A stretch of DNA of 34,690 nucleotides from an uncultured Flammeovirgaceae bacterium (GCA_913050055.1 CAJXAT010000016.1:1-34690), one strand, 5' to 3'; positions 16,658 to 25,033 are shown, counted from the first letter of the stretch. A program made the numbers and translations. The notes: generated by a model from the letters alone, not told the origin.

Positions 16658-17433
16658 CCCATTAAATGTTCTCCACCATCGACAAACATAACATTACCAT
16701 TGATCCAATTTGATTCAGGTAGGGTCAATAGATAAATGGCGTTGGCAATATCTTCGGGTAGTGTCATACGACCCAGTGGGTTTCTTTTTGAGGCTTCCTC
16801 AATGAGTTCTTCGTAATTAGGGATGAATCGCAATGAAGGGGTATCCGTAATTCCGGCATTGATGCAATTGACCCGTATGCCAAAGGGAGCAAGTTCTACT
16901 GCTAAGTATGTCGAGAGTATTTCTAAGGATGATTTGGCCATAGCTACCGCGCCATAACCTTTCCAATAACGGGTACTACCTGCAGAGGTCAGGGTGATAA
17001 GCCTGCTACCGGACTTCAAGAGGGAATGATCTTTTAAAGTTTGTACCCAAGTTAATACGTTAGTCGCCATGGCATCTATGGTAAGTGCTATGTCTTGCGC
17101 CGTGAGGGTGGGTTGCTCCTCTTTAGATACAAAAGGCTTTAGATTTCCTCTTGAAAGGGCATGCATAATCAAATCAAAGGAAAGATATGGGACCTGATCA
17201 GTAATCAAAGCAAGGGTTTCATTGATCCTTTCTTTATTGGTACCATCTACATTAAAATTAATTACTTTTTGCCCCGTATTTTTCATTTCATCAAGATGTT
17301 CATTGAAGGCAGGCATCAAAGATCGTCTATCTCTATGGATGATGATCAGATTGAAACCATTTTCACTTAATTTTTGGGATGTGGCAAGGCCCATACCACT
17401 TGATCCACCGATAATTAAAGCCCATTTTTCCAT
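16654..17433 (-). CDS. FabL-like enoyl-ACP reductase (short-chain dehydrogenase)
   Basis: This 259-residue SDR has the cofactor loop GGSSGMG at 9-15. The active site is Y160 and K167 spaced Y-x6-K in RYWKGYGAVAMAKSSLEIL. This is the spacing of enoyl reductases (FabI, FabL) and not the Y-x3-K of ketoreductases. The surrounding text (a serine strand, GS-RY, then TYLAVEL and NY-E-L-EEA--NP-GRM) closely parallels what I recall of Bacillus FabL. It would reduce enoyl-ACP to acyl-ACP with NAD(P)H and could confer low triclosan sensitivity, as FabL does. A sphinganine-type ketoreductase role is less likely because of the motif. It is 1 bp from the GNAT gene upstream. Confidence 0.8.
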   Translation of the reverse strand: MEKWALIIGGSSGMGLATSQKLSENGFNLIIIHRDRRSLMPAFNEHLDEMKNTGQKVINFNVDGTNKERINETLALITDQVPYLSFDLIMHALSRGNLKPFVSKEEQPTLTAQDIALTIDAMATNVLTWVQTLKDHSLLKSGSRLITLTSAGSTRYWKGYGAVAMAKSSLEILSTYLAVELAPFGIRVNCINAGITDTPSLRFIPNYEELIEEASKRNPLGRMTLPEDIANAIYLLTLPESNWINGNVMFVDGGEHLMG

Positions 17434-17434
17434 A

Positions 17435-18553
17435 TTATATAGATTTTATAAAACATCTTCTACGGATAACAGTAGTTACGTTTCCTCTAAACTCATTCCA
17501 AAGATTAATGACATTGTGATTATCCTCAAGCATAATAGCGGTGTTTACTGTACTCACCTTTTTTTTAATAAAATTAGATAAAAGTTCAATAAATATTAAC
17601 TGACTGGCCCCTAACTTTTGATATTCAGGATTTACACCGATAAGCAGCATGTCCAAAGTTTCGTTCTTCTGAAAAGCCCGAAGTAAATGGATAAAGCCAA
17701 AAGGATAAAGTTTTCCTCTGGCTTTTTGAAGTGCTTTCGAGATGGAAGGTAAAGTAATTGCGCAAGCTACAACTTCATCTTTTTCATTGACGATGATGGT
17801 TACAAATTCTTTTCTAACGAAACCTAAATAGGCATCGACGTAATAATCAATTTGTTTATCGGTTAAAGTATAAAATCCATAAAGATTTGTAAAAGAACTA
17901 TTCAATGTTTGAAAGATGCCTTTTGAATAGGTTTTTATTTGAGATTTACTTTTAATTTTCTTTGCCTCAAGTTTGAATCTGGTTTTGATTAAAGAGGTAC
18001 CTCTCACCATTCTTTTGGGTAATTCTTTGGGGACTTCGCCACGCCCTTCTAGCCAATCACAAGCTTTTGAAAATCCAAGACTTTCAAAATGAGAAGCATA
18101 ATAAGGGAAATTATAAATAGTTGCTTGCGTAGCTAATTCATCAAAACCCTCGATTAAAGTACCTTCAAAGTCAAAATCCGTAAACCCCAGGGGTCCATGA
18201 ATACCGGTAATACCAAACGGTTTGGCCCAATCAATGATACCTTGGATCAGGGCAGTAGATACTTTTTTATCATCAATGAAATCAATCCAGCCAAATCGAA
18301 CGAGGTTTCTATCTTCTTTTTCGGCATCCAATATGATTCCAGCGATTCTACCCACAATCACACCCTCTTTTAAGGCCAACAATAATTTCACCTGACTGAT
18401 TTCAAAGGCTGGATTTTTTGGAGTCAGGGCGCTGAGTTCAAAATCAATAAGTGGGGGGACGTAGGAGGGGCAATTTTTGTATAAATTGAAAGGGAATTTA
18501 ATGAATTTCAGAAGTGTGGGTCGGTCTTTTACTTCTACTAATAATAGACTCAT
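17435..18553 (-). CDS. GNAT-fold acyltransferase, candidate bacterial ceramide synthase (N-acyltransferase)
   Basis: This 372-residue protein has two GNAT-like halves. The N-terminal half (about 1-170) includes the strand KLLLALKEGVIVGRIAGII and a conspicuous GPLGFTDFDFEGTLIEGFDE block at 120-139. The C-terminal half (about 185-372) holds the acyl-CoA/ACP pyrophosphate-type loop GVNPEYQKLGAS near residue 306. Proteins of this size in Bacteroidota are often labelled hypothetical or GNAT. The Caulobacter bacterial ceramide synthase is, as I recall, also a GNAT-type acyltransferase encoded near spt. With a serine palmitoyltransferase-like gene just upstream and an ACP/FAS module directly downstream, N-acylation of a sphingoid or capnine base is the best hypothesis. 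It is the first gene of the operon. Confidence 0.65.
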   Translation of the reverse strand: MSLLLVEVKDRPTLLKFIKFPFNLYKNCPSYVPPLIDFELSALTPKNPAFEISQVKLLLALKEGVIVGRIAGIILDAEKEDRNLVRFGWIDFIDDKKVSTALIQGIIDWAKPFGITGIHGPLGFTDFDFEGTLIEGFDELATQATIYNFPYYASHFESLGFSKACDWLEGRGEVPKELPKRMVRGTSLIKTRFKLEAKKIKSKSQIKTYSKGIFQTLNSSFTNLYGFYTLTDKQIDYYVDAYLGFVRKEFVTIIVNEKDEVVACAITLPSISKALQKARGKLYPFGFIHLLRAFQKNETLDMLLIGVNPEYQKLGASQLIFIELLSNFIKKKVSTVNTAIMLEDNHNVINLWNEFRGNVTTVIRRRCFIKSI

Positions 18554-18946
18554 GTAAAATGCTTTTCTTTATAAATGATCATTCGACTTCTCTTTTATAT
18601 AAATGAGTTCGTTGATTTCATGCTAAAGCTCAGGCTTCTGTAATCAAGTAAATTTTTCATTCTACCTAATAGCCAGCATTTCACTCTCATTAATTTTTTA
18701 TACAATGTCTCGATTCTTATTTCTAAAAGCGAGAATAAATATTATTCAAAGCTAATTGAATTTTCAATAATTGTACTTTTTATGTTCTTTGTTCAGTGCT
18801 TTTTATCGAGCAAACATAGGTTATCAAAGAGTAGGGGCATGAACCTTTACTCTTAAACGATTTTGTACATTAAAATATTTGAACTTCTTAAAAAGGGTAC
18901 TCTATTTACCTAAGAAGATGAGGTCATAGAATGAAAAAAGCAGTCA
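18554..18946 (-). other. 393-bp non-coding gap between spt-like gene and GNAT gene
   Basis: No open frame of useful length and no recognisable RNA gene. A hairpin with a 7-bp stem (AAGAGTA/TACTCTT arms at 18827-18833 and 18848-18854) may end the spt-like transcript, but its T-run is short. I found no TAnnTTTG element just upstream of 18553, so the promoter of the lipid operon is not identified. Confidence 0.4.
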
Positions 18947-20155
18947 TTATTGATGGGCTTCAATAGATAAAGGAACCTTTAATTTTTTCGCACATTGATA
19001 GATGGTGTCAATAGCTAAATCTATTTGCTCACGGGTATGTGTGGCCATTAAAGAAAACCTAATCATAGAATTGTTTCGGGAAACCGCTGGTGCTGCAATC
19101 GAGTTAACGAAAATGCCTTTTTCCAGCAATAGCATGGCCATTAAATGTGTTTTTTTATCATCCTTAATGAACAAGGGGATGATAGGGGTTTCAGTTTTTC
19201 CTGTATCGAATCCCAGTGAATTAAATGCGTCAATGGCGTATTCGGTATTCTTTAGAAGTTGAAGTCTCAAGGAATCATCAGATTCAATAATATCTAAAGA
19301 CGCAAGTGCCGCTGCTACCGCAGCAGGCGTTGGACTTGCACTGAAGACCAACGAACGTGAGTTATGTTTAATATATTCGACCGTATGTGAGTCACTTGCG
19401 ATGAATCCACCTATTGAAGCCAATGATTTACTGAATGTCCCGCCGATAAGATCCACTTGTTTTTCAACATCAAAATGAGAAGCAGCTCCTGCACCGTGTT
19501 CTCCAATGACTCCTATAGCATGGGCACAATCTGACATGACCACTGCGTTGTATTGTTTTGCGAGTTGGGTGATTCCTTTGAGATCAGCCAAATCACCTTC
19601 CATGCTAAAAACACCATCTACTACTATTAATCTCATTTCGGCATCTGCAGATTGCTGGAGCTTTTGCTCTAAGGAAATCATGTCGTTATGCTTGAACATT
19701 ACATAAGGAGCCTTAGAAAGGCGCGCCCCTTCGATAATGGAAGCATGGTCAAGACGGTCTAAAATAATGGTATCATTAGGCTGGGTAATCGAAGGAATTA
19801 CTCCTAAATTTACCTGAAAACCAGTAGTAAATAAAAGAGCAGCTTCTTTATTTAAAAAACATGCCAATCGATGTTCCAATTCTATATGTAGATCGGTTGT
19901 CCCGTTTAACAATCGAGAGCCAGCGACACTGCTGCCATATTTTTTTATAGCGTTCTCACTGGCTATTTTAACCTTAGGATGTGTAGTAAGCCCCAAATAA
20001 CTATTGGATCCAAACATTAACACTTTCTTTCCATTTACCATAACCGAAGTGCCTTGCTCGGATTCAATCACACGAAAAAAAGGATACAAGTCTTGTTTTC
20101 GTAACAGTTCAGGTGCCATTAATTTATTGAATCGGTCGGTGAGTATCTTGGTCAT
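18947..20155 (-). CDS. spt: Serine palmitoyltransferase (alpha-oxoamine synthase family)
   Basis: This 402-residue soluble fold-I PLP enzyme condenses an acyl thioester with an amino acid and releases CO2. Active-site residues align with a constant offset of 22 to those I recall for Sphingomonas Spt: H137 (ring stacking), D209 and H212 in SDCAHAIG, and the Schiff-base lysine K243 in GTFSKSLASIGG. The segments LMFGSNSYLGLTT, AGSRLLNGT-DLH and IRFSLMATHT match Sphingobacterium Spt closely, better than BioF or Kbl. Product would be 3-ketosphinganine from serine. A cysteate-using homologue (capnine/sulfonolipid pathway) cannot be excluded. It lies upstream of, and probably transcribed separately from, the ACP/FAS operon. 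Confidence 0.87.
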   Translation of the reverse strand: MTKILTDRFNKLMAPELLRKQDLYPFFRVIESEQGTSVMVNGKKVLMFGSNSYLGLTTHPKVKIASENAIKKYGSSVAGSRLLNGTTDLHIELEHRLACFLNKEAALLFTTGFQVNLGVIPSITQPNDTIILDRLDHASIIEGARLSKAPYVMFKHNDMISLEQKLQQSADAEMRLIVVDGVFSMEGDLADLKGITQLAKQYNAVVMSDCAHAIGVIGEHGAGAASHFDVEKQVDLIGGTFSKSLASIGGFIASDSHTVEYIKHNSRSLVFSASPTPAAVAAALASLDIIESDDSLRLQLLKNTEYAIDAFNSLGFDTGKTETPIIPLFIKDDKKTHLMAMLLLEKGIFVNSIAAPAVSRNNSMIRFSLMATHTREQIDLAIDTIYQCAKKLKVPLSIEAHQ

Positions 20156-20166
20156 GATAAAGTGAG

Positions 20167-20174
20167 CAAAAGTA
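20167..20174 (-). promoter_or_regulatory. Possible -7 promoter element of the spt-like gene
   Basis: On the minus strand TACTTTTG matches TAnnTTTG exactly and ends 12 bp before the ATG at 20155, which would give a very short leader. No clear TTG lies at the -33 distance. Confidence 0.3.
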
Positions 20175-20183
20175 ATTATTAAC

Positions 20184-20197
20184 GATGTTAAAACATC
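20184..20197. promoter_or_regulatory. Dyad GATGTT-AA-AACATC, possible operator
   Basis: A perfect 6+6 inverted repeat with a 2-bp spacer lies about 10 bp upstream of the candidate -7 box, between where the -7 and -33 elements would be. Dyads this size occur by chance several times in a window of this length, so only the position makes it notable. Confidence 0.25.
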
Positions 20198-20535
20198 TTT
20201 TAGGTCGCATAAATTAATTATTTTTTAAAAAAAATATCTCGTTATAAAAAAAATTAGTAGGGTATTTTTTTTTGCAATCATGATTGAACTTCTCAAAAAA
20301 GTCCGTATTAATCTCTCATAAATTCACAGTGAACCCTAGTATTATTGATTCCTTCGACAATATCGATGTTAAATGATTTTTTCAATTTTTCCTAGCACTT
20401 CAAAATGTCAAATTTTTAAATAATACGATTTGTTTGACTCCATCATTATAATTAAAAAGGGGGGCTCTGCGATACAACAAACGACCTCATTAAAGAGAGC
20501 TCATCACATAACGCCATGAAAAAAATTGAGGGAAT

Positions 20536-21093
20536 CTAATAACTGAAAGGGACTTCAATTTTAGTCTGATCCCAAGCAAGTTTCAATGCGGCCTCATTTT
20601 CATTTAGAGTTTCAAACTTTATGGCAAATGCCTCAACAACCTCAGTCGTGGACTTTACCTTCACGTTAAGTCTGAATACATCTTTTTTACTATCGTATCG
20701 ATAAGCGCCCCAGATATCAACATCTGTATTGAAAATCAGGGTCCATTCATCTTTTTCTGGAATGGTAAACAAAGTGTAAGTACCAGCGGGTAATGTTTTT
20801 GAGCCAAATGTAAGTGGCTGGTAAGCAATGAATTCAGTAGCTTCATTGGCTCCGGTTCTCCAAATTTTTCCGTAAGGAACCATCTTACCAAAAACAGGCC
20901 TATTTTTTTTTTGAGGTCTGCCATAGGTAATACGTGCTACCGCTTTTTCTCCGGGCGACTGATCATGAGCAAAGTTATCAGGCAAATACGCCATATCCAT
21001 AGGGCTCTTGTCTATACCTTTAAATTCTTGAGCTTTGATGGGTTGAAGGGAGGTAGTTAACGCGATAAAGATGAGGACTAAAATATTTTTCAT
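20536..21093 (-). CDS. DUF2911 family exported protein
   Basis: I choose ATG 21093, giving 185 residues that begin with a signal peptide (MKNILVLIFIALTTSLQPIKAQ, cleavage after KAQ). A longer reading from 21177 would add 28 unlikely residues and overlap glpD. The mature part carries the DUF2911 signature: ARITYGRPQKKNRPVFG, VPYGKIWRTGANEATEF, LPAGTYTLFTIP and WTLIFN. The family is small, secreted and almost confined to Bacteroidota; its biochemical role is unknown. It follows glpD on the same strand with a 73-bp gap and probably has its own promoter. Confidence 0.88.
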   Translation of the reverse strand: MKNILVLIFIALTTSLQPIKAQEFKGIDKSPMDMAYLPDNFAHDQSPGEKAVARITYGRPQKKNRPVFGKMVPYGKIWRTGANEATEFIAYQPLTFGSKTLPAGTYTLFTIPEKDEWTLIFNTDVDIWGAYRYDSKKDVFRLNVKVKSTTEVVEAFAIKFETLNENEAALKLAWDQTKIEVPFSY

Positions 21094-21166
21094 GTTTGTT
21101 ATGTTTAAATATGGTCGTAAAGTTAAAGATATCGACTTCAAATACCAGCCAGTCATAGCTATATAT

Positions 21167-22741
21167 TTAATGATCAATCAACTGGTAATGTTCGGCTGTA
21201 GCCTTAAATTCGGTCAATTGATTAATAATCCAATCAGGGGATTCATTGAGTTCGCTGGCCATGATTTGAGCTACTTGTGGTGCAATCCTTAAAGATTCAT
21301 TAACATCAAGAAAGAGGCCCCTGACCCTTCGAGCGAGCGTATCCTCCAAAGTTCTGGCCATTTCATGGCGGACCGCCCAGATAACCTGTGAGGCCGTCAG
21401 AGGTAAGCTTTCGCTTATTAGTTCCCCATAAACTGGAACTTCATCTTCAAGATCAAGTAAGGCTTGCTTCTCAATACCGTAAACCGCTAGCGTATCTTCT
21501 CTGAGGTTGAGACTTTCATCATATCCAAAAATGGGTAGATTGTGTGTAGTGCATGGACTCGCTTTAAGTTGACCTATAAGCATGGCTTGGTCAACTGTAT
21601 CTTCTGCCATCTTTCTATAAGTGGTCCATTTGCCACCAATGACTGTGATCAATCCACTGGAGGAAATCATGACTTTATGATGTCGTGAAATTTCTTTGGT
21701 TGACTGTTTGTCGCCTTCTGGTTTTGCCAAAGGTCTTAAGCCTGAAAAAACACTTAAAATATCTTTTTTTCTCGGTTTTTTGGTCAAATACTGACTGGCT
21801 GTTTCTAAAATGAATTCTACTTCTTCTAACTGAAAACGAGGTTCAAGTAAGGGCTTGTCAATTACCGTATCTGTAGTGCCGATAATCACTTTATTATGCC
21901 ATGGCACAGCAAATAGTACCCTACCATCTTTTGTATGGGGCACCATAATAGCATATTTATCAGGAAGAAATGAAGCATCAAGGACAATATGGGTTCCCTG
22001 ACTGGGTTGTATCATTTCCTTTGCACTAGGATCATCCATTTTTTTCACGGCATCAGCAAAAACACCAGTCGCATTGATGACGACTTTAGAGTGAACTTGA
22101 TATTTTTCTTGTGTTTCTAGATCCAAGGCCACAACCCCTTCGGTAATACCTTCTTTATTTTTTATAATTTTCTCAACTTTCATATAATTGAGAAGCACTC
22201 CATCAGAATGAGCGGCGGTTTTGGCTAAGCTGATGGCCATGCGAGCATCATCGAACTGACCATCAAAATAGATGACACCACCTGTCAATTCTTTTTGATC
22301 AATGGTTGGTATGTGACGAATGGTTTCCTTTACCGAAAGTCTTTTTGAAGTGCCAATGCCCAAATCACCCGACATAAAATCGTATACTTTAAGTCCTAAT
22401 TGATAGAAAGGACCGTCCCACCAACTGTAGTTGGGAATTACAAAAGCCTGATTTAAAACAAGATGGGGTGCATTTTGAATCATTAAACCTCGTTCTTTCA
22501 GAGCCTCTAAGACCAAGGAGATATCACCTTGTTGAAGATATCGTACCCCTCCATGTACAAGTTTAGTAGATCTGCTTGAAGTTCCTTTTGCAAAATCATG
22601 TTGCTCGAGCAGTAAGGTTTTATAACCTCGAGCAGCCGCATCTACGGCAATACCCAATCCAGTGGCGCCGCCTCCGATGACTAAAATATCCCAAATACCC
22701 TTATGGCTTTGGAGTTTTTGGATCATAGTATCGCGATTCAC
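21167..22741 (-). CDS. glpD: Aerobic glycerol-3-phosphate dehydrogenase
   Basis: This 524-residue FAD flavoprotein oxidises glycerol-3-phosphate to dihydroxyacetone phosphate and passes electrons to the quinone pool, here presumably menaquinone (menA is in the window). The dinucleotide fold VIGGGATGLGIAVDAAARG lies at about 21-39, followed by the family block GTSSRSTKLVHGGVRYL. IIGTTDT, SGLRPLA and GGKWTTYRKMAED are further GlpD/GlpA signatures, and a C-terminal helical domain is present. The first start is a GTG overlapping the glpK stop (GTGA); an ATG five codons in (22726) is the alternative. It is co-transcribed with glpK. Confidence 0.96.
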   Translation of the reverse strand: MNRDTMIQKLQSHKGIWDILVIGGGATGLGIAVDAAARGYKTLLLEQHDFAKGTSSRSTKLVHGGVRYLQQGDISLVLEALKERGLMIQNAPHLVLNQAFVIPNYSWWDGPFYQLGLKVYDFMSGDLGIGTSKRLSVKETIRHIPTIDQKELTGGVIYFDGQFDDARMAISLAKTAAHSDGVLLNYMKVEKIIKNKEGITEGVVALDLETQEKYQVHSKVVINATGVFADAVKKMDDPSAKEMIQPSQGTHIVLDASFLPDKYAIMVPHTKDGRVLFAVPWHNKVIIGTTDTVIDKPLLEPRFQLEEVEFILETASQYLTKKPRKKDILSVFSGLRPLAKPEGDKQSTKEISRHHKVMISSSGLITVIGGKWTTYRKMAEDTVDQAMLIGQLKASPCTTHNLPIFGYDESLNLREDTLAVYGIEKQALLDLEDEVPVYGELISESLPLTASQVIWAVRHEMARTLEDTLARRVRGLFLDVNESLRIAPQVAQIMASELNESPDWIINQLTEFKATAEHYQLIDH

Positions 22742-24228
22742 TCTGAGATCCAGTTTTTACTTCGTTCAATGGCTTTCTTCCAATTTTTACGCATTTTGGT
22801 AGCACTGGGATCAGATAGAGGTCTGAAAATTTTCTCTGGTTCCCAAATCTTTTTAATTTCTTCGAGATCCTTCCAGTAACCTGTCGCCAAACCAGCAAGA
22901 AATGCTGCACCTTGGGCGGTAGTTTCGGTAATTTTGGGTCTCATGATATCTAAGTTGGCTACATTGGCTTGAATTTGTAGGAGTAAGTTATTGGCCGTAG
23001 CACCTCCATCTACTCTTAATTCTGTGGTTTTAATACCCGAATCCTTTTCCATAGTATCCAAAACGTCTAAGTTTTGAAGGGTGATGGCTTCCAGGGCTGC
23101 CCTTGCAATGTGGCCTTGCGTGGTACCTCGAGTAATTCCGATCATAATTCCTGTACCATAGGGATCCCAATGGGGTGCACCCAAGCCTACAAAACCAGGA
23201 ATAAAAACGACTCCTCCCGAGTCGGTTACGGTTGCTGCCAATATTTCAATTTCATTTACGGATTCAATAATCTTTAGATTGTCTCTTAACCATTGGATGA
23301 GGGCCCCACCGATAAATATACTGCCCTCAAGGGCATAGGTAACCTCATTTCCAATTTGCCAAGCTACCGTACTTAATAATTTGTTTTTTGAGGTAATGAT
23401 GCGAGAGCCCGTATTCATGATAAGAAAACAACCCGTTCCATAAGTACTTTTGACCATACCTGATTCGATACACATTTGACCAAACAAAGCAGATTGCTGA
23501 TCACCTGCAATACCACTGATGGTTATGGGATAGTCAAAATGATCTGTATGCGAGGATCCGTAATTATGACTACTCGGTTTGACTTGCGGAAGCATCATTT
23601 TTGGAATCTCAAAAAGGGCCAATAACTCCTCATCCCATTGCATGTCATGAATGTTATAAAGCATGGTACGACTGGCATTGCTTACATCAGTAGCGTGAAC
23701 TTCACCATAGGTTAAATTCCAGAGCAGCCAGCTGTCTACGGTACCGAAAGCTAAATCGCCAGCCTCAGCAAGAGCCCGAGCCCCCTCTACGTGATCTAAA
23801 ATCCATTTTATTTTGGAGGCTGAAAAATAAGCATCGAGAAGTAACCCCGTTTTTTGTTGAATTAAAGATTCTAGGCCTTCTAATTTTAAGGTTTCGCAGT
23901 AGTCTGCAGTTCTTCGATCTTGCCAAACGATGGCTTTGTGAATAGGTTCCCCGGTTTTTTTATTCCATACAATAGTTGTTTCCCTTTGGTTAGTAATCCC
24001 TATGGCTTCGATGTCTGAGGCCTTAATTTCATGATTTTTTAATACATTAATTATGGTATTTTTTTGGGTAGTCCAAATTTCTTTAGCATCATGCTCCACC
24101 CATCCTGGCTTTGGAAAAAATTGCTGAAATTCTTGTTGACTAACACCCACAATTTGTCCAGATTTATCAAAAATAATAGCTCTTTCACTAGTTGTGCCTG
24201 CGTCAATAGTTAAAATATATTTGGACAT
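22738..24228 (-). CDS. glpK: Glycerol kinase
   Basis: This FGGY-family kinase phosphorylates glycerol to glycerol-3-phosphate. I start it at ATG 24228 (MSKYILTIDAGTTSERAI), about 496 residues, the normal length; nine extra N-terminal codons are possible but not family-like. TIDAGTTS is the phosphate-1 loop. PGWVEHDAKEIW, TNQRETTIVWNKKTGEP, WQDRRTADYC, GDQQSALFGQ, KSTYGTGCF and DGGATANN are classic GlpK blocks. It is divergent from glpF and overlaps glpD by 4 bp, forming a compact glycerol-use unit. Confidence 0.97.
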   Translation of the reverse strand: MSKYILTIDAGTTSERAIIFDKSGQIVGVSQQEFQQFFPKPGWVEHDAKEIWTTQKNTIINVLKNHEIKASDIEAIGITNQRETTIVWNKKTGEPIHKAIVWQDRRTADYCETLKLEGLESLIQQKTGLLLDAYFSASKIKWILDHVEGARALAEAGDLAFGTVDSWLLWNLTYGEVHATDVSNASRTMLYNIHDMQWDEELLALFEIPKMMLPQVKPSSHNYGSSHTDHFDYPITISGIAGDQQSALFGQMCIESGMVKSTYGTGCFLIMNTGSRIITSKNKLLSTVAWQIGNEVTYALEGSIFIGGALIQWLRDNLKIIESVNEIEILAATVTDSGGVVFIPGFVGLGAPHWDPYGTGIMIGITRGTTQGHIARAALEAITLQNLDVLDTMEKDSGIKTTELRVDGGATANNLLLQIQANVANLDIMRPKITETTAQGAAFLAGLATGYWKDLEEIKKIWEPEKIFRPLSDPSATKMRKNWKKAIERSKNWISE

Positions 24229-24269
24229 ATATGCTTTTATTAGTGGAATGTTCAAAAAAAAGGTTAAAC

Positions 24270-24299
24270 TTGAAATTAAGAAATTTTGAATTAATTTTA
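24270..24299 (+). promoter_or_regulatory. Putative glpF promoter (-33/-7)
   Basis: TTG at 24270-24272, a spacer of exactly 19 bp, then TAATTTTA at 24292-24299, one base off TAnnTTTG. The predicted start site would be about 13 nt upstream of the glpF ATG. I see no equally good element for glpK on the other strand. Confidence 0.45.
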
Positions 24300-24317
24300 G
24301 AGTTAAATGAATATTAA

Positions 24318-25010
24318 ATGAGTCCTTATTTAGCAGAATTTATTGGAACTACCGCTCTAATCTATTTGGGAAATGGTGTCAATGCCAATGTATCCCTTAA
24401 AAAGACCTATGGAAATGAAAGTGGATGGCTTGTGATCTCCTTGGCATGGGGATTAGCTGTGTTTGTAGGTGTTGTCATTGCTGGCTCATTTAGTGGAGGT
24501 CATTTAAATCCCGCAGTATCTGTGGGTTTAGCCATCGCAGGAAAATTCAGCTGGAGCGCTGTCCCAGGATATATTTTAGCTCAAATGTTAGGGGCTATGA
24601 TGGGCGCCTTTTTAGTTTTTATTCAATACAAAGATCATTTTAAGGCGACCATTGACTCTGGTACCAAACTAGGTGTATTTGCTACCGCACCAGCTATTAA
24701 AAATAATTTTAATAATTTATTATCTGAGATATTAAGTACAGGACTGCTGGTTTTTGGAGTTTTTTATCTCATCGATGGAGACGGTATAGGTTCTCTAAAT
24801 GCCTTGCCCGTTGGATTGCTTGTGGCTGTTATAGGATTGTCATTGGGAGGTTCTACGAGTTATGCCATCAATCCTGCTCGAGATTTGGGGCCTCGGATTT
24901 TTCACGCACTGATGATAGATAAGAACAGTGATTGGAAATATGCTTGGATTCCTGTTTTGGGACCCTTCTTAGGGGCTATTTTAGCGGCCTCTTTATTTAA
25001 AGTCTTATAA
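24318..25010 (+). CDS. glpF: Glycerol facilitator (aquaglyceroporin, MIP family)
   Basis: This 230-residue inner-membrane channel has six hydrophobic helices and the two NPA half-helices: HLNPAVSVG (N64) and INPARDLGPR (N185). Aspartate after the second NPAR (D189) is the mark of glycerol-conducting members against water-only aquaporins. The gene is divergent from glpK-glpD with an 89-bp shared regulatory region, so uptake, phosphorylation and oxidation of glycerol are encoded together. Confidence 0.93.
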   Translation: MSPYLAEFIGTTALIYLGNGVNANVSLKKTYGNESGWLVISLAWGLAVFVGVVIAGSFSGGHLNPAVSVGLAIAGKFSWSAVPGYILAQMLGAMMGAFLVFIQYKDHFKATIDSGTKLGVFATAPAIKNNFNNLLSEILSTGLLVFGVFYLIDGDGIGSLNALPVGLLVAVIGLSLGGSTSYAINPARDLGPRIFHALMIDKNSDWKYAWIPVLGPFLGAILAASLFKVL

Positions 25011-25033
25011 AACCTTATGATTGAAGCCAATTG

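Larger units (their letters stand above)
20156..20535. other. 380-bp AT-rich gap upstream of spt-like gene
   Basis: No gene seen. The end nearest 20156 holds the putative spt promoter and a dyad. The rest is homopolymer-rich (several A and T runs around 20220-20275) with no clear terminator for the DUF2911 gene's neighbour and no RNA gene that I can recognise. Confidence 0.4.

Noticed and set aside
13715-20155. Flexirubin or aryl-polyene pigment cluster
   Set aside because: KS, ACP, dehydratase and PPTase would fit, but there is no ammonia lyase, second ketosynthase, thioesterase or pigment glycosyl/acyltransferase set, and an Spt-like gene is adjacent. Not fully excluded.
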